A stretch of 64,000 nt of DNA from Conexivisphaera sp049976725 (GTDB lineage Archaea > Thermoproteota > Nitrososphaeria > Conexivisphaerales > Conexivisphaeraceae), in contig JBMFHR010000003.1 in NCBI GenBank assembly GCA_049976725.1, positions 5,830 through 69,829 of the forward strand. The letters are read 5' to 3'. Under the pieces are notes generated by a model that did not search any database, was not told the DNA's origin, and was given only the letters and a program-made list of their open reading frames with translations. Of this stretch, positions 16,228-24,765 are shown one piece after another. Made by a program: the position numbers and the translations under genes. Every line of letters begins with the position of its first letter. The first letter of the stretch is position 1.

Positions 16228-18242
16228 GCGCCCAGCGCGGCCGGCGCCAGCCTCAGCTCCACCCTCTTCCCCCTCATCGAGAGGGGCCTGAAGAGCCTGC
16301 CGCCTCCCTCATAGAACCTGATGAACCACTCGTACGCGTGGAGCCTTATGTCCTGTATGTAGACCATCAGGCCCTCGAGCGCCGCCACTCCCACGTTGCC
16401 CAGTATCCACCCGGCGTACCCCATCGCCGCGGCGGCCCCCGCGACGCCCGCGGGGTAGAACATGTCCACTATGTAGAGCAGCGCTATGTGGACCATCAGG
16501 AGCACGGCGAGCCTCAGGTAGCTTATGGAGTTCGAGATTATCTCTATCACGTTGACCAGCCAGTCTATGACGCTCTCCATGTAGTTGCTCTCCATGGCCT
16601 TCGTCACTATCATCCCGATGGACCCGGCCAGCACTATGGGGAGGGTGACGCGGCTTATAGTGCCCGTGGTGACGCCCAGCGGCGTCATGACGGGCCCCAT
16701 GACCGCGCTGAAGCTGTACCCCGACATTATGAACGCGTAGCCCCAGAAGAGCGCGGATATGTAGAAGGCGTAGACCGGTATTCTCTGCAGCGCGGCGTGC
16801 CCGAGACCCTTCCACCTGGCGTCCTGGTAGAACCCCAGGGTGTACGCCGAGAGGAGGTGCCCCACGCCTATCAGCAGCGCTATGACCAGCAGCAGGTCCA
16901 CCACGTAGGCGCTGTTGGCGGTGACCACGTCGTGCGCCGGTATCAGGGGGAGCGGTATCCCGTAAAGCCTGCTGACCCCGACGAGCCGCCACAGCTCCAG
17001 CCCGAAGACCTCGCCGTCCAGCACGCCCATTATGGCCGACCCCACCCCGAACGATACGATCAGGTTCCCCCACCTCCTCAGGCTCTCGTAGCCCCTGAGC
17101 CTCAGTATGAGTCCCAGGATTATCAGCAGGATCCCGTGCCCAAGGTCCCCGAACATGAACCCGAAGAACGTGGGGAACACGAACGAGATTATGGTGGTTG
17201 GGTCGACCTCCCGCCCGGACGGTGGCCCCTGCTGGAGCGTTATCTCCTCGTAGTTCGCGCTGTACCTGTTGTTCCTGAAGATGCCCGGCTCCTCGCCGGA
17301 CGGGCTCTCCACCCCGACCAAGTATCCGCCGAACCTCTCCCTGAACTTTCCGAGCATGCCCGAGGGCACGTACCCCTCGACTATAGCGACCCTCTTCAGG
17401 TTGCTGGACCTCATGCGCGCGGTCTGCGTCCTGGCGAGCTCCACCGCCTCCAGGAGCTCCTCTATCTCCCTGCCCCTCCTGGCGGCCAGCTCCCCCACTT
17501 GCCTCGATAGATCCTCGGCCTCCCTCCTGGCGGCCTCCAGCTCCTCCGAGATCCTCCTGTAGGCCTCGCTCGGCACGCTCGGGTATCCCTCGGGGAGCCT
17601 CAGGTACGAGACCTCGAAGGCCCTTATCGCGCGCTCCACGTAGTCGGCGTTCTCCCTGAGCGCCACCACGGCGCAGAGCGCGCTCCTCGCGTCCAGCGGC
17701 TCGCTGTACAGCTCGCCCTTGTCCCCGAGGCTCCTGGCTATCTCCCGCAGGTCGGTGCTGCTCGCCACGAATAGCTCCACGTAAAGCCTGCGCAGCCCAG
17801 CCAGGGACCTGAGGTCCAGCTCCAGCCTCGAGAACGCGCCGACCGTCGTGCGCAGCCTCTCGAGGGACTCCGCGCGCTTGTTGGCCTGGTCCAGCCTATC
17901 CAGGAGCTCCCTCAGGTCCCGGGTCGCGCGCTCCTCGCGCGCCTCGAGCTCCGCGACGAGCCCGGACAGGTCGGTGGCCGCGATGACGGTCCGCTTGCTC
18001 GGCGGGTACCCCTCGCGGAATGAGTCCATGACGCCGACGTCCCTCCTAAGGTGGAGCCTCTCCGCCAGCGAGAGGAGCCGCGAGTACATCTCGTCCACAC
18101 GCTGCGCCAGCGCGTAGTCCAGGAAGTCCTGGCTGTCCTCCGCGAAGTGGAAGTACTCGAACGCCATGAGGTCCGACAGGAACTGGTTCAGCCTGTCCCT
18201 GCTCACCGCGAGGACCACGCGCCGGCTGCGCTCGACGGGCAC
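16200..18242 (-). CDS. atpI: V/A-type ATP synthase subunit I (a-subunit)
   Basis: 680 residues: a soluble N-terminal half (about 1-350) with long coiled coils that holds the stator, then a membrane half with about seven or eight helices. The SISYLRLAVLLMVH segment contains the Arg that faces the rotor carboxylate. PTFFGFMFGDLGHGI is the typical first-helix motif. Starts at GTG 18242 about 26 nt below a TATA region shared with atpF. It is inverted relative to all other ATP synthase genes here and overlaps atpC at the 3' end by 28 bp. Confidence 0.95.
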   Translation of the reverse strand: MPVERSRRVVLAVSRDRLNQFLSDLMAFEYFHFAEDSQDFLDYALAQRVDEMYSRLLSLAERLHLRRDVGVMDSFREGYPPSKRTVIAATDLSGLVAELEAREERATRDLRELLDRLDQANKRAESLERLRTTVGAFSRLELDLRSLAGLRRLYVELFVASSTDLREIARSLGDKGELYSEPLDARSALCAVVALRENADYVERAIRAFEVSYLRLPEGYPSVPSEAYRRISEELEAARREAEDLSRQVGELAARRGREIEELLEAVELARTQTARMRSSNLKRVAIVEGYVPSGMLGKFRERFGGYLVGVESPSGEEPGIFRNNRYSANYEEITLQQGPPSGREVDPTTIISFVFPTFFGFMFGDLGHGILLIILGLILRLRGYESLRRWGNLIVSFGVGSAIMGVLDGEVFGLELWRLVGVSRLYGIPLPLIPAHDVVTANSAYVVDLLLVIALLIGVGHLLSAYTLGFYQDARWKGLGHAALQRIPVYAFYISALFWGYAFIMSGYSFSAVMGPVMTPLGVTTGTISRVTLPIVLAGSIGMIVTKAMESNYMESVIDWLVNVIEIISNSISYLRLAVLLMVHIALLYIVDMFYPAGVAGAAAAMGYAGWILGNVGVAALEGLMVYIQDIRLHAYEWFIRFYEGGGRLFRPLSMRGKRVELRLAPAALGAHSGNLRSE

Positions 18243-18262
18243 GCCGGGGGTCAGCCCCTTCT

Positions 18263-18280
18263 CATTTTAAATTTTTTATA
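18263..18280. promoter_or_regulatory. Divergent promoter atpI / atpF
   Basis: The A/T block ATTTTAAATTTTTTATAG contains a TATA for each direction: TTTAAAAT about 26 nt from GTG 18242 and TTTTTATA about 27 nt from GTG 18303. Both starts appear leaderless. Confidence 0.6.
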
Positions 18281-18302
18281 GGGGACGCGGCGAGCCCCCA
18301 AC

Positions 18303-18599
18303 GTGAGGGTTATCGCCATAGGAGATAAGATATTCGTGAACGCCTTCAGGCTCGTCGGCGCGGATGGCGTGGAAGTCTCAGGCCCTCGCGAGATGCTGGA
18401 TGCACTGAGGCGCGCCCTGGAGTCCAGGGACGTCGGGCTGATACTTCTCAGCGACAACTTCGCGTCCGAGATAGAGTCCGAGCTCGCCGTGATAAAGGGG
18501 AAGTACTCGGTGCCCCTGATATACGAGCTCCCGTCGCCGGGCGGCAGCCCCAGGGAGATAGATTACATGCAGATGGTGAAGGAGATGATGAGCTCATGA
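18303..18599 (+). CDS. atpF: V/A-type ATP synthase subunit F
   Basis: 98 residues with a Rossmann-like fold. MRVIAIGDKIFVNAFRLVGADG and ILLSDNFASEI match subunit F, a central-stalk protein that inserts between A3B3 and D. Starts with GTG 18303 directly downstream of the divergent promoter and overlaps atpE by 4 bp. First gene of the F-E-A-B-D cluster. Confidence 0.92.
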   Translation: MRVIAIGDKIFVNAFRLVGADGVEVSGPREMLDALRRALESRDVGLILLSDNFASEIESELAVIKGKYSVPLIYELPSPGGSPREIDYMQMVKEMMSS

Positions 18600-19240
18600 G
18601 CCAGGCGGCGCAGGGGGAGGGCGGCGAGCGCCGCGCCTCGGTGATCGACGACGTGCTGGACTTGGAGGGCAAGAGGCTGGACGAGATGATATCCTCCCTC
18701 GAGTCCGAGGCCGTGGAGAGGGTCCGCAGGTTCGAGGAGGCCACGCTGAGGGAGCTCGAGAACCTGCAGCGCGACTACTCGGCCAGGACGGAAGCCGCCA
18801 GGGCGAGGCTCCTGGGTATGGCCGAGATAAGGGCCAGGGGGGAGGCGCTGAGCCTGATCGACGAGAAGTCCGAGGAGGTCCTGAGGGAGGCCATGTCGAG
18901 GATAGCTGCCATGCCGCGCGACTCAGACTACGAGAAGGTCATGCTGTCGCTCCTCAGGGAGGCGGCCGACGCCGTGGGATCCCAGGAGCTCGTCGTGAGG
19001 GTCGCCAGGCCGGACGCCGCCCTGGCCAAGAAGATTATCTCGCGGGCTTCCCGCACGAAGCGCTTCCGCGGGGTCTCCCTGAAGCTATCCGACGAGGTCG
19101 TGGAGTCCGTGGGCGGGCTGATAGTCTCGAGCGCGGACGGCAGGGTTTCCTACGACAACACGTTCGAGGCCAGGCTCGCCAGGTACCGGGAAACCATTAA
19201 GAGCACGATCCTTGGGAAGCTGAAGGGGGAGGTAAGGTGA
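18596..19240 (+). CDS. atpE: V/A-type ATP synthase subunit E (peripheral stalk)
   Basis: 214 residues: a long N-terminal charged helix (about 20-120) followed by a C-terminal alpha/beta head with a GGLIVSSADGRVSYDNTFEAR segment, the conserved part of subunit E. It partners with subunit H in the stator. The N-terminus is about 15 residues longer than average. Overlaps atpF and atpA by 4 bp on each side. Confidence 0.93.
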   Translation: MSQAAQGEGGERRASVIDDVLDLEGKRLDEMISSLESEAVERVRRFEEATLRELENLQRDYSARTEAARARLLGMAEIRARGEALSLIDEKSEEVLREAMSRIAAMPRDSDYEKVMLSLLREAADAVGSQELVVRVARPDAALAKKIISRASRTKRFRGVSLKLSDEVVESVGGLIVSSADGRVSYDNTFEARLARYRETIKSTILGKLKGEVR

Positions 19241-21027
19241 CCATGTCGTCCCAGAGCAGGATCGTGTGGGTCAGCGGCCCCGCCGTGAAGGCGGACAACA
19301 TGTCGGGCACCCGCATGTACGAGGTCGTGAGGGTGGGGGAGGACAAGCTCATAGGCGAGGTCATAAAGCTCGAGGGCGACGTCGCGTTCATCCAGGTCTA
19401 CGAGTCGACCAGCAACCTGCGGCCGGGCGAGCCCGTGGAGAGGACGGGTCGCCCGCTCTCTGTCGCGCTGGGCCCCGGGATCATAGGGAGCATATTCGAC
19501 GGCCTCCAGAGGCCCCTCAGCAGGATAGCCGAGATGGTCGGCCCGTTCGTCAAGAGGGGCGTGTCCGTCGAGAACCTACCGATGGACAGGAAGTGGCACT
19601 TCGTGCCGACCGTGAAGCCCGGGGACGACCTGGGCGCCGGCCACATCCTGGGCACGGTCCAGGAGACGCCCATCCTGGAGAACCGCGTGCTGGCGCCCCC
19701 CGACCTCCGGCGCTCCAAGGCGGTGGATGTGGAGCCGGAGGGCGACTACGACCTCGAGCACCCGATAGTCACGGTCGACGGCCCCCAGGGGAAGCAGGAG
19801 CTCAAGCTCTACCACTACTGGCCCGTGAGGCAGAAGAGGCCCTACCGGGCGAGGCTGCCGCCCAACGTCCCGCTCATAACCGGGCAGCGCGTCCTGGACA
19901 CATTCTTCCCGCTGGCGAAGGGCGGGACCGCGGCGATACCCGGCGGGTTCGGCACGGGCAAGACTGTCACCCTGCACCAGATAGCCTCATGGGCCGACGC
20001 GAAGGTCGTCGTGTACGTCGGGTGCGGCGAGAGGGGGAACGAGATGACGGAGGTCCTCGTCAGGTTCCCGGAGCTCAAGGACCCGTACTCCGGGCGCCCC
20101 CTGATGGAGAGGACCGTCCTGGTTGCCAACACGAGCAACATGCCGGTGGCGGCCAGGGAGGCCAGCATATACACCGGCGTGACGATGGCCGAGTACTACA
20201 GGGACATGGGCTACGACGTGATTATGGTTGCGGACTCCACCAGCAGGTGGGCGGAGGCCCTCAGGGAGATAAGCGGCAGGCTGGAGGAGATGCCGGCCGA
20301 GGAGGGCTTCCCGCCCTACCTGGCATCCAGGCTGGCGGAGTTCTACGAGAGGGCCGGCAGGGTCGAGGCGCTGGGCGAGCCGCAGAGGGTGGGCTCGGTC
20401 AGCCTCGCCGGGGCCGTCTCGCCGCCCGGCGCCGACTTCACGGAGCCCGTCACGACGCACACGCTCAGGTTCGTCAGGGTCTTCTGGGCGCTGGACACGT
20501 CCCTGGCGTACTCCAGGCACTACCCGGCCATAAACTGGATAATGAGCTACTCCGGCTACCTGGACTCCGTCCAGGACTGGTGGGAGGCGAACGTCGACAA
20601 GGAGTGGAGGTACCTGCGCGACAGGGCCTACGAGGTCCTGCAGAGGGAGGACGCTCTGAAGGACATAGTCAGGCTGCTCGGGCCCGAGGCCCTGCCCGAC
20701 GAGGAGAAGCTCGTCCTCGACGCCGCCAGGCTGATCAAGCTCGGCTTCCTGCAGCAGAACGCATACGATCCTGTCGACAGCTACGCCAGCCCCAGGAAGC
20801 AGGTGATGCTTCTCAGGCTGTTCGTCGAGTTCTATAACAGGGCGCTCGACGCGATCGAGAAGGGCGCAAGGATAGAGGACGTCCGCGCAATCAAGACGGC
20901 GGCGCTCCTGCCCAGGCTCAGGTACGAGGTCCCCGAGGATCAGCTGGGGAAGCTCGAGGAGGTCAGGAGGCAGATGCACGCGGAGTTCGACTCCATGCTG
21001 GCGGAGGTGGTGAAGGAAGTTGTCTAG
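19237..21027 (+). CDS. atpA: V/A-type ATP synthase catalytic subunit A
   Basis: 596 residues. P-loop GGFGTGKT at 236-243; the catalytic Glu lies in GCGERGNEMTEVL; the non-homologous insertion region typical of A subunits (about 110-190, with DLGAGHILGTVQET) is present. No intein interrupts the P-loop, a site where some archaeal atpA genes carry one. GTG 19237 overlaps atpE; an ATG two codons later is an alternative. Catalyses ATP synthesis or hydrolysis in the A3B3 head. Confidence 0.98.
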   Translation: MTMSSQSRIVWVSGPAVKADNMSGTRMYEVVRVGEDKLIGEVIKLEGDVAFIQVYESTSNLRPGEPVERTGRPLSVALGPGIIGSIFDGLQRPLSRIAEMVGPFVKRGVSVENLPMDRKWHFVPTVKPGDDLGAGHILGTVQETPILENRVLAPPDLRRSKAVDVEPEGDYDLEHPIVTVDGPQGKQELKLYHYWPVRQKRPYRARLPPNVPLITGQRVLDTFFPLAKGGTAAIPGGFGTGKTVTLHQIASWADAKVVVYVGCGERGNEMTEVLVRFPELKDPYSGRPLMERTVLVANTSNMPVAAREASIYTGVTMAEYYRDMGYDVIMVADSTSRWAEALREISGRLEEMPAEEGFPPYLASRLAEFYERAGRVEALGEPQRVGSVSLAGAVSPPGADFTEPVTTHTLRFVRVFWALDTSLAYSRHYPAINWIMSYSGYLDSVQDWWEANVDKEWRYLRDRAYEVLQREDALKDIVRLLGPEALPDEEKLVLDAARLIKLGFLQQNAYDPVDSYASPRKQVMLLRLFVEFYNRALDAIEKGARIEDVRAIKTAALLPRLRYEVPEDQLGKLEEVRRQMHAEFDSMLAEVVKEVV

Positions 21028-22435
21028 CTGGGGCGGCGTGGAGTACAGCAGCGTCAGGGAGATCAGGGGCCCCCTGATGGTCGTGGAGGGGGTCACCAGG
21101 GCCGCGTACGACGAGCTGGTGGAGGTCGAGCTCCCGAGCGGCGAGCGCAGGCTCGGGAGGGTCCTGGAGACCGGCGTGGGCCTGGCCGTGGTGCAGGTGT
21201 TCGAGGGGACCTCCGGCCTCTCGACGACCGGGATAAAGGCCAGGTTCCTGGGAAGGCCGCTCGAGATGCCGGTCTCGCCGGACGTGGTGGGGCGCGTCTT
21301 CGATGGGCTGGGAAGGCCGCTCGACGGGCTGCCCCCGCCGGTCGGCGAGGAGCGGCTGGACGTCAACGGGTCGCCCATAAACCCCGCCAGCAGGGAGTAC
21401 CCGGAGGACTTCATACAGACGGGCGTCTCCGTCATAGACGGCATGCTGACGCTGGTCAGGGGCCAGAAGCTGCCCATATTCTCCGGCTCCGGGCTCCCGC
21501 ACAACCTGCTGGCCGCGCAGATAGCCAGGCAGGCCAGCGTCAGGAGCGGCGAGGAGTTCGCGGTCGTGTTCGCCGCCATAGGCGTGCAGCACGACGAGGC
21601 GGAGTTCTTCCGCAAGTCCCTGGAGGAGTCCGGCGCCCTCAAGAGGAGCGTGCTCTTCCTGAACCTGGCCGACAACCCGGCCATGGAGAGGATAATGACG
21701 CCCAGGGTCGCGCTCACCGTGGCAGAGTACCTCGCGTTCGATCTGGACATGCACGTCCTCGTCATACTGACGGATATGACGAACTACGCTGAGGCGCTCA
21801 GGGAGATAAGCGCGGCCCGCGAGGAGGTGCCGGGCAGGAAGGGCTACCCCGGGTACCTCTACACGGACCTGGCTACCATCTACGAGAGGGCCGGGAGGAT
21901 AAAGGGGAAGAAGGGGTCCATAACCCAGCTCCCCATACTCACCATGCCGAGCGACGACATAACTCACCCGATACCCGACCTGAGCGGCTACATAACGGAG
22001 GGTCAGGTGGTCCTCAGCAGGGAGCTGCACAGGAAGGGCATCTACCCGCCCGTCGGCGTCCTGATGAGCCTGAGCCGGCTCATGAAGGATGGGATAGGCG
22101 AGGGCAAGACGAGGGCCGACCACGCGGAGGTGAGCAACCAGCTCTACGACGCCTACTCGAGGGCCGTGGACCTGAGGGCGCTCGCCGAGATAATCGGGAG
22201 GGGAGGCCTGTCCGAGGTGGACCTGAAGTACTTGGAGTTCGGCGACGCGTTCGAGCGCGTGTTCCTGAGCCAGCCCTATACGGAGAACAGGAGCATAGAG
22301 AGGACCCTGGAGCTGGCCTGGGAGGTGCTCTCCGTGCTGCCCGAGTCGGAGCTCACGAAGATCAAGCGCTCCAACATAGAGAAGTACTACAGGAGGGCCG
22401 CGGCGGGCCAGGCGGCGGGTGCGGCCGTGGGATGA
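21020..22435 (+). CDS. atpB: V/A-type ATP synthase regulatory subunit B
   Basis: 471 residues, family length. The degenerate nucleotide loop SGSGLPHN replaces a true P-loop, which marks the non-catalytic B subunit. TDMTNYAEALREIS and GYPGYLYTDLA are highly conserved. Starts at TTG 21020, overlapping the end of atpA by 8 bp. Confidence 0.98.
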   Translation: MSSWGGVEYSSVREIRGPLMVVEGVTRAAYDELVEVELPSGERRLGRVLETGVGLAVVQVFEGTSGLSTTGIKARFLGRPLEMPVSPDVVGRVFDGLGRPLDGLPPPVGEERLDVNGSPINPASREYPEDFIQTGVSVIDGMLTLVRGQKLPIFSGSGLPHNLLAAQIARQASVRSGEEFAVVFAAIGVQHDEAEFFRKSLEESGALKRSVLFLNLADNPAMERIMTPRVALTVAEYLAFDLDMHVLVILTDMTNYAEALREISAAREEVPGRKGYPGYLYTDLATIYERAGRIKGKKGSITQLPILTMPSDDITHPIPDLSGYITEGQVVLSRELHRKGIYPPVGVLMSLSRLMKDGIGEGKTRADHAEVSNQLYDAYSRAVDLRALAEIIGRGGLSEVDLKYLEFGDAFERVFLSQPYTENRSIERTLELAWEVLSVLPESELTKIKRSNIEKYYRRAAAGQAAGAAVG

Positions 22436-23070
22436 GCTCGCTCAGGAACGTCCAGCCGACCAAGCTCCAGCTGATAAACCTGAAGAGGAACGTCGCAGTC
22501 TCCAAGCGCATACACAAGATACTTGAGGACAAGAAGGAGGTCCTGATCAGGGAGCTCAACGAGAACGTCGAGAAGGCCAAGAGCATAAGGCGCAAGCTGT
22601 CGGAGGACCTCCTCGAGGCGTACGCGCACCTGCTGAGGGCCTACGTGGACATGGGCTCCACGAGGCTCGACAGCATAGCGGGGTCCTCGAAGGCCCACCT
22701 GGACGTCGACGTGAAGGTCAAGAAGGTAATGGACGTCCGCATACCGGTCCTCATCATGAGGGGCGCCGGATCAGCCGTCCGCTACGGCGTCGTCGACACG
22801 AGCCCCGAGCTCGACGAGGCCGTGAGGAGGCTCTCATCGTCGCTGGCCGACATCCTCAGGGCGGCAGAGGTCGAGAACACGATATTCCGCATAGCGGCGG
22901 AGCTGAAGAGGACCCAGAGGCTGATAAACGCCCTCGAGTACATCATAATTCCCAGGTACGAGGAGAACATCAAGTTCATATCGATGGTCCTGGAGGAGCG
23001 CGAGCGCGAGGAGTTCATCAGGCTGAAGAAGCTTAAATACGTGATAGAGGAGAGGCGTTCGCAGGCATGA
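22432..23070 (+). CDS. atpD: V/A-type ATP synthase subunit D (central stalk)
   Basis: 212 residues forming two long antiparallel helices (about 1-80 and 120-200) with a short central domain; PTKLQLINLKRNVAVSKRIHKILEDKK at the start and INALEYIIIPRYEENIKFI near the end are typical. D is the rotating axle inside A3B3. ATG 22432 overlaps atpB by 4 bp; its stop overlaps the ATG of the following 55-residue ORF. Confidence 0.96.
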   Translation: MSSLRNVQPTKLQLINLKRNVAVSKRIHKILEDKKEVLIRELNENVEKAKSIRRKLSEDLLEAYAHLLRAYVDMGSTRLDSIAGSSKAHLDVDVKVKKVMDVRIPVLIMRGAGSAVRYGVVDTSPELDEAVRRLSSSLADILRAAEVENTIFRIAAELKRTQRLINALEYIIIPRYEENIKFISMVLEEREREEFIRLKKLKYVIEERRSQA

Positions 23071-23234
23071 GCGCCGGCTCGGGCCTGGAATCGAGGGATG
23101 AGGTCGACAGGGCGTTCAGCGCCGTGATCGAGGAGATCAGGAAGGCCGCTGCGGCCCAGAGGGATGCCGTGCGCAGGCGCCTGGAGGACATACGCGCCAA
23201 GTACAAGTCTGCCCTGAGCGGCGCGCAGGGCTAG
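23067..23234 (+). CDS. 55-residue helical ORF between atpD and atpK, unknown
   Basis: A small ORF of 55 residues whose ATG overlaps the atpD stop (ATGA), the same coupling used by the other genes of this operon. After a Ser/Gly-rich start it is predicted to be one amphipathic helix (about residues 10-50) with many Arg, Glu and Ala and no hydrophobic segment long enough for a membrane. It ends at TAG 23234, 65 bp before atpK. I do not recognise a family. It could be a small stalk-associated subunit or a regulator of the ATP synthase; this is inference from position and helix character. Confidence 0.6.
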   Translation: MSAGSGLESRDEVDRAFSAVIEEIRKAAAAQRDAVRRRLEDIRAKYKSALSGAQG

Positions 23235-23263
23235 GGCCGCCCCACCGGGCCCACTGATCGTAA

Positions 23264-23272
23264 CCTTTAAAG
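23264..23272 (+). promoter_or_regulatory. TATA box of atpK
   Basis: CCTTTAAAG, about 30 nt upstream of ATG 23299; atpK can be transcribed apart from the upstream operon. Confidence 0.6.
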
Positions 23273-23298
23273 ATGGGGCATTAACCCCCCACGCACGT

Positions 23299-23568
23299 AT
23301 GTTGATGGAAGCAATCCTGCTCATGCTGCAGGCGGCCACCACCTCCAACAGCTACGGCCTGGGGCTCCTCGCGGCGGGGCTCGCCTTCGGGCTGGCCGCC
23401 GTGGGGGCCGGCATCGCGATGGCCAGGATAGGCTCCTCGGGCCTGGCCGTCACCGCTGAGAAGCCCGAGCTGAGGACCTGGAGCATAGTCATACTGGCGT
23501 TCGGGGAGACGATAGCGATATACGGGATAGCGATAGCGATACTCCTGCTGGGCCGCCTGCCCAGTTAG
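23299..23568 (+). CDS. atpK: V/A-type ATP synthase proteolipid subunit K (c ring)
   Basis: 89 residues, one hairpin of two membrane helices (about 18-44 and 60-86) after a short N-terminal hydrophobic lead. The ion-binding carboxylate is E70 in ILAFGETIAIYG. The first helix has the small-residue GLAAVGAGIAMARIG pattern for ring packing. I see none of the extra Gln/Ser ligands of Na+-type rings next to E70, so protons are the likelier ion, but this is tentative. It has its own promoter, which would allow more copies of the ring subunit. Confidence 0.95.
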   Translation: MLMEAILLMLQAATTSNSYGLGLLAAGLAFGLAAVGAGIAMARIGSSGLAVTAEKPELRTWSIVILAFGETIAIYGIAIAILLLGRLPS

Positions 23569-23597
23569 ATCGCCCATCCGGGCGACCTTCCCCGGAA

Positions 23598-23605
23598 CCT
23601 TTATC
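23598..23605 (+). promoter_or_regulatory. Orphan TATA-like element
   Basis: CCTTTATC in the gap between atpK and the minus-strand GGR gene would place a start near 23630 on the plus strand, where no ORF begins. It may drive a small or antisense RNA, or may be chance. Confidence 0.25.
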
Positions 23606-23648
23606 GTTCAGCGCTGACGTAGGAGTACTCCCGAAGGGCTCCTCGCCG

Positions 23649-24713
23649 CTAGAACGGCCTGAGCGCTAGCCACACGTGCTCCGGTCCCGGGGCGATCCCC
23701 GTCAGCCTCCTGCCCCACCTCGACGAGAAGAAGAGCGCCAGCCTGGCGGCGTCGGCCAGGCACGATGGGTCGCTCGCGCGGCAGGTTCCAGCCTGCTTCC
23801 TCCTCACGAACCTGTAGGCCGCGCGGAATGCGGAGAACCTCCTCCTGAGCTCCCCCTCGTAGCGATCCGCGCTGAAGCCCTCCACGCCCTCCCTCAGTAG
23901 GATTTCGGCCAGCAGCTCGGCCGACTCGACGCTGGGCAGTATTCCCTCGCCGAGTATCGGGAGCACGGCGCCGGCGGCCTCGCCCACGGCGACCACCGCC
24001 GCGGCCCCGGCGCTCCTGCTGATGGGTTCCAGGATCCCTGGTGGCGATATCCTGATGGGCCTGCCCTCCCTGCTCAGCACCTCGTCGGGGCGGTGCTCGT
24101 CCAGGAACTCCGAGAGGTACCTCAGGTGCATGTGATGCAGGTCCCCCGCCCCGACGAAGAACTCGCCCCCGCCGAGCGGGAAGTACCAGAGGTACCCGGA
24201 GTACCTCGGGAAGGGCCTCACGTAGAAGCTCTCCATGGGCGGGTTCCTGTAGCGCACCCTGAGCTGGTACGCTGGCAGGGCGAACTCGGTCCCGGACCTC
24301 GCCGGCCCGATGACGGCCCTGTGGACGCCCGTGGCGTCCACCACGAGCCCGGAGGCGTCGCCGGGTATTCCCCGCGCCCGCACGGAGTGCCTCACCCTGA
24401 AGGTCCCCATCAGCCTCCTTATCAGCGCCGGCTTGTCGAAGGTGACCAGATGGCGGGTCGGGACCTCGTGGATCGTCCCGCCCAGGTCCACCGAGATCCC
24501 CCTCGCCTCGACGAGCACGTAGTCTTCCATGTCCACGTCGAGCTGGCGCAGGCGCTCGCGCATCCCCTCCAGGCTCGTCGCCCAGGCGCAGACGGAGCGG
24601 TAGCCCGCGGGGTCCTGCGCCTCCACGCCCTCCACGTCGATCCCGGCCAGCGCCAGCCTGGCCCCGAGGTATGAGCCGGCCACGCCGGTGCCCACTACGG
24701 TCACCCTGGCCAC
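23649..24713 (-). CDS. Geranylgeranyl reductase family FAD protein
   Basis: FAD-dependent oxidoreductase of about 354 residues. The N-terminal GTGVAGSYLG dinucleotide loop, the LWYFPLGGGEFFVGAGD strand pair and the VAVGEAAGAVLPILGEGI flavin motif place it in the GGR family that saturates isoprenoid chains of archaeal lipids or quinones. The substrate here is unknown. I chose GTG 24713 because it starts MARVTVVGTG and lies about 27 nt below the TATA region 24736-24743; GTG 24722 is an alternative. A second GGR-family gene is at 62791-63948. Divergent from ahcY. Confidence 0.8.
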   Translation of the reverse strand: MARVTVVGTGVAGSYLGARLALAGIDVEGVEAQDPAGYRSVCAWATSLEGMRERLRQLDVDMEDYVLVEARGISVDLGGTIHEVPTRHLVTFDKPALIRRLMGTFRVRHSVRARGIPGDASGLVVDATGVHRAVIGPARSGTEFALPAYQLRVRYRNPPMESFYVRPFPRYSGYLWYFPLGGGEFFVGAGDLHHMHLRYLSEFLDEHRPDEVLSREGRPIRISPPGILEPISRSAGAAAVVAVGEAAGAVLPILGEGILPSVESAELLAEILLREGVEGFSADRYEGELRRRFSAFRAAYRFVRRKQAGTCRASDPSCLADAARLALFFSSRWGRRLTGIAPGPEHVWLALRPF

Positions 24714-24735
24714 GCCACTCACCCCGCCAGCTTCG

Positions 24736-24743
24736 TATTTTAA
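24736..24743. promoter_or_regulatory. Shared TATA box, GGR / ahcY
   Basis: TATTTTAA lies about 27 nt from both GTG 24766 (plus) and GTG 24713 (minus), so the two genes may use one element in opposite directions. Confidence 0.5.
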
Positions 24744-24765
24744 CTACCGCCGCGCAGGCCGTGCC

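Noticed and set aside
19987..21765. 592-codon minus frame inside atpA/atpB
   Set aside because: Antisense shadow of two highly conserved ATP synthase genes with no protein-like composition.
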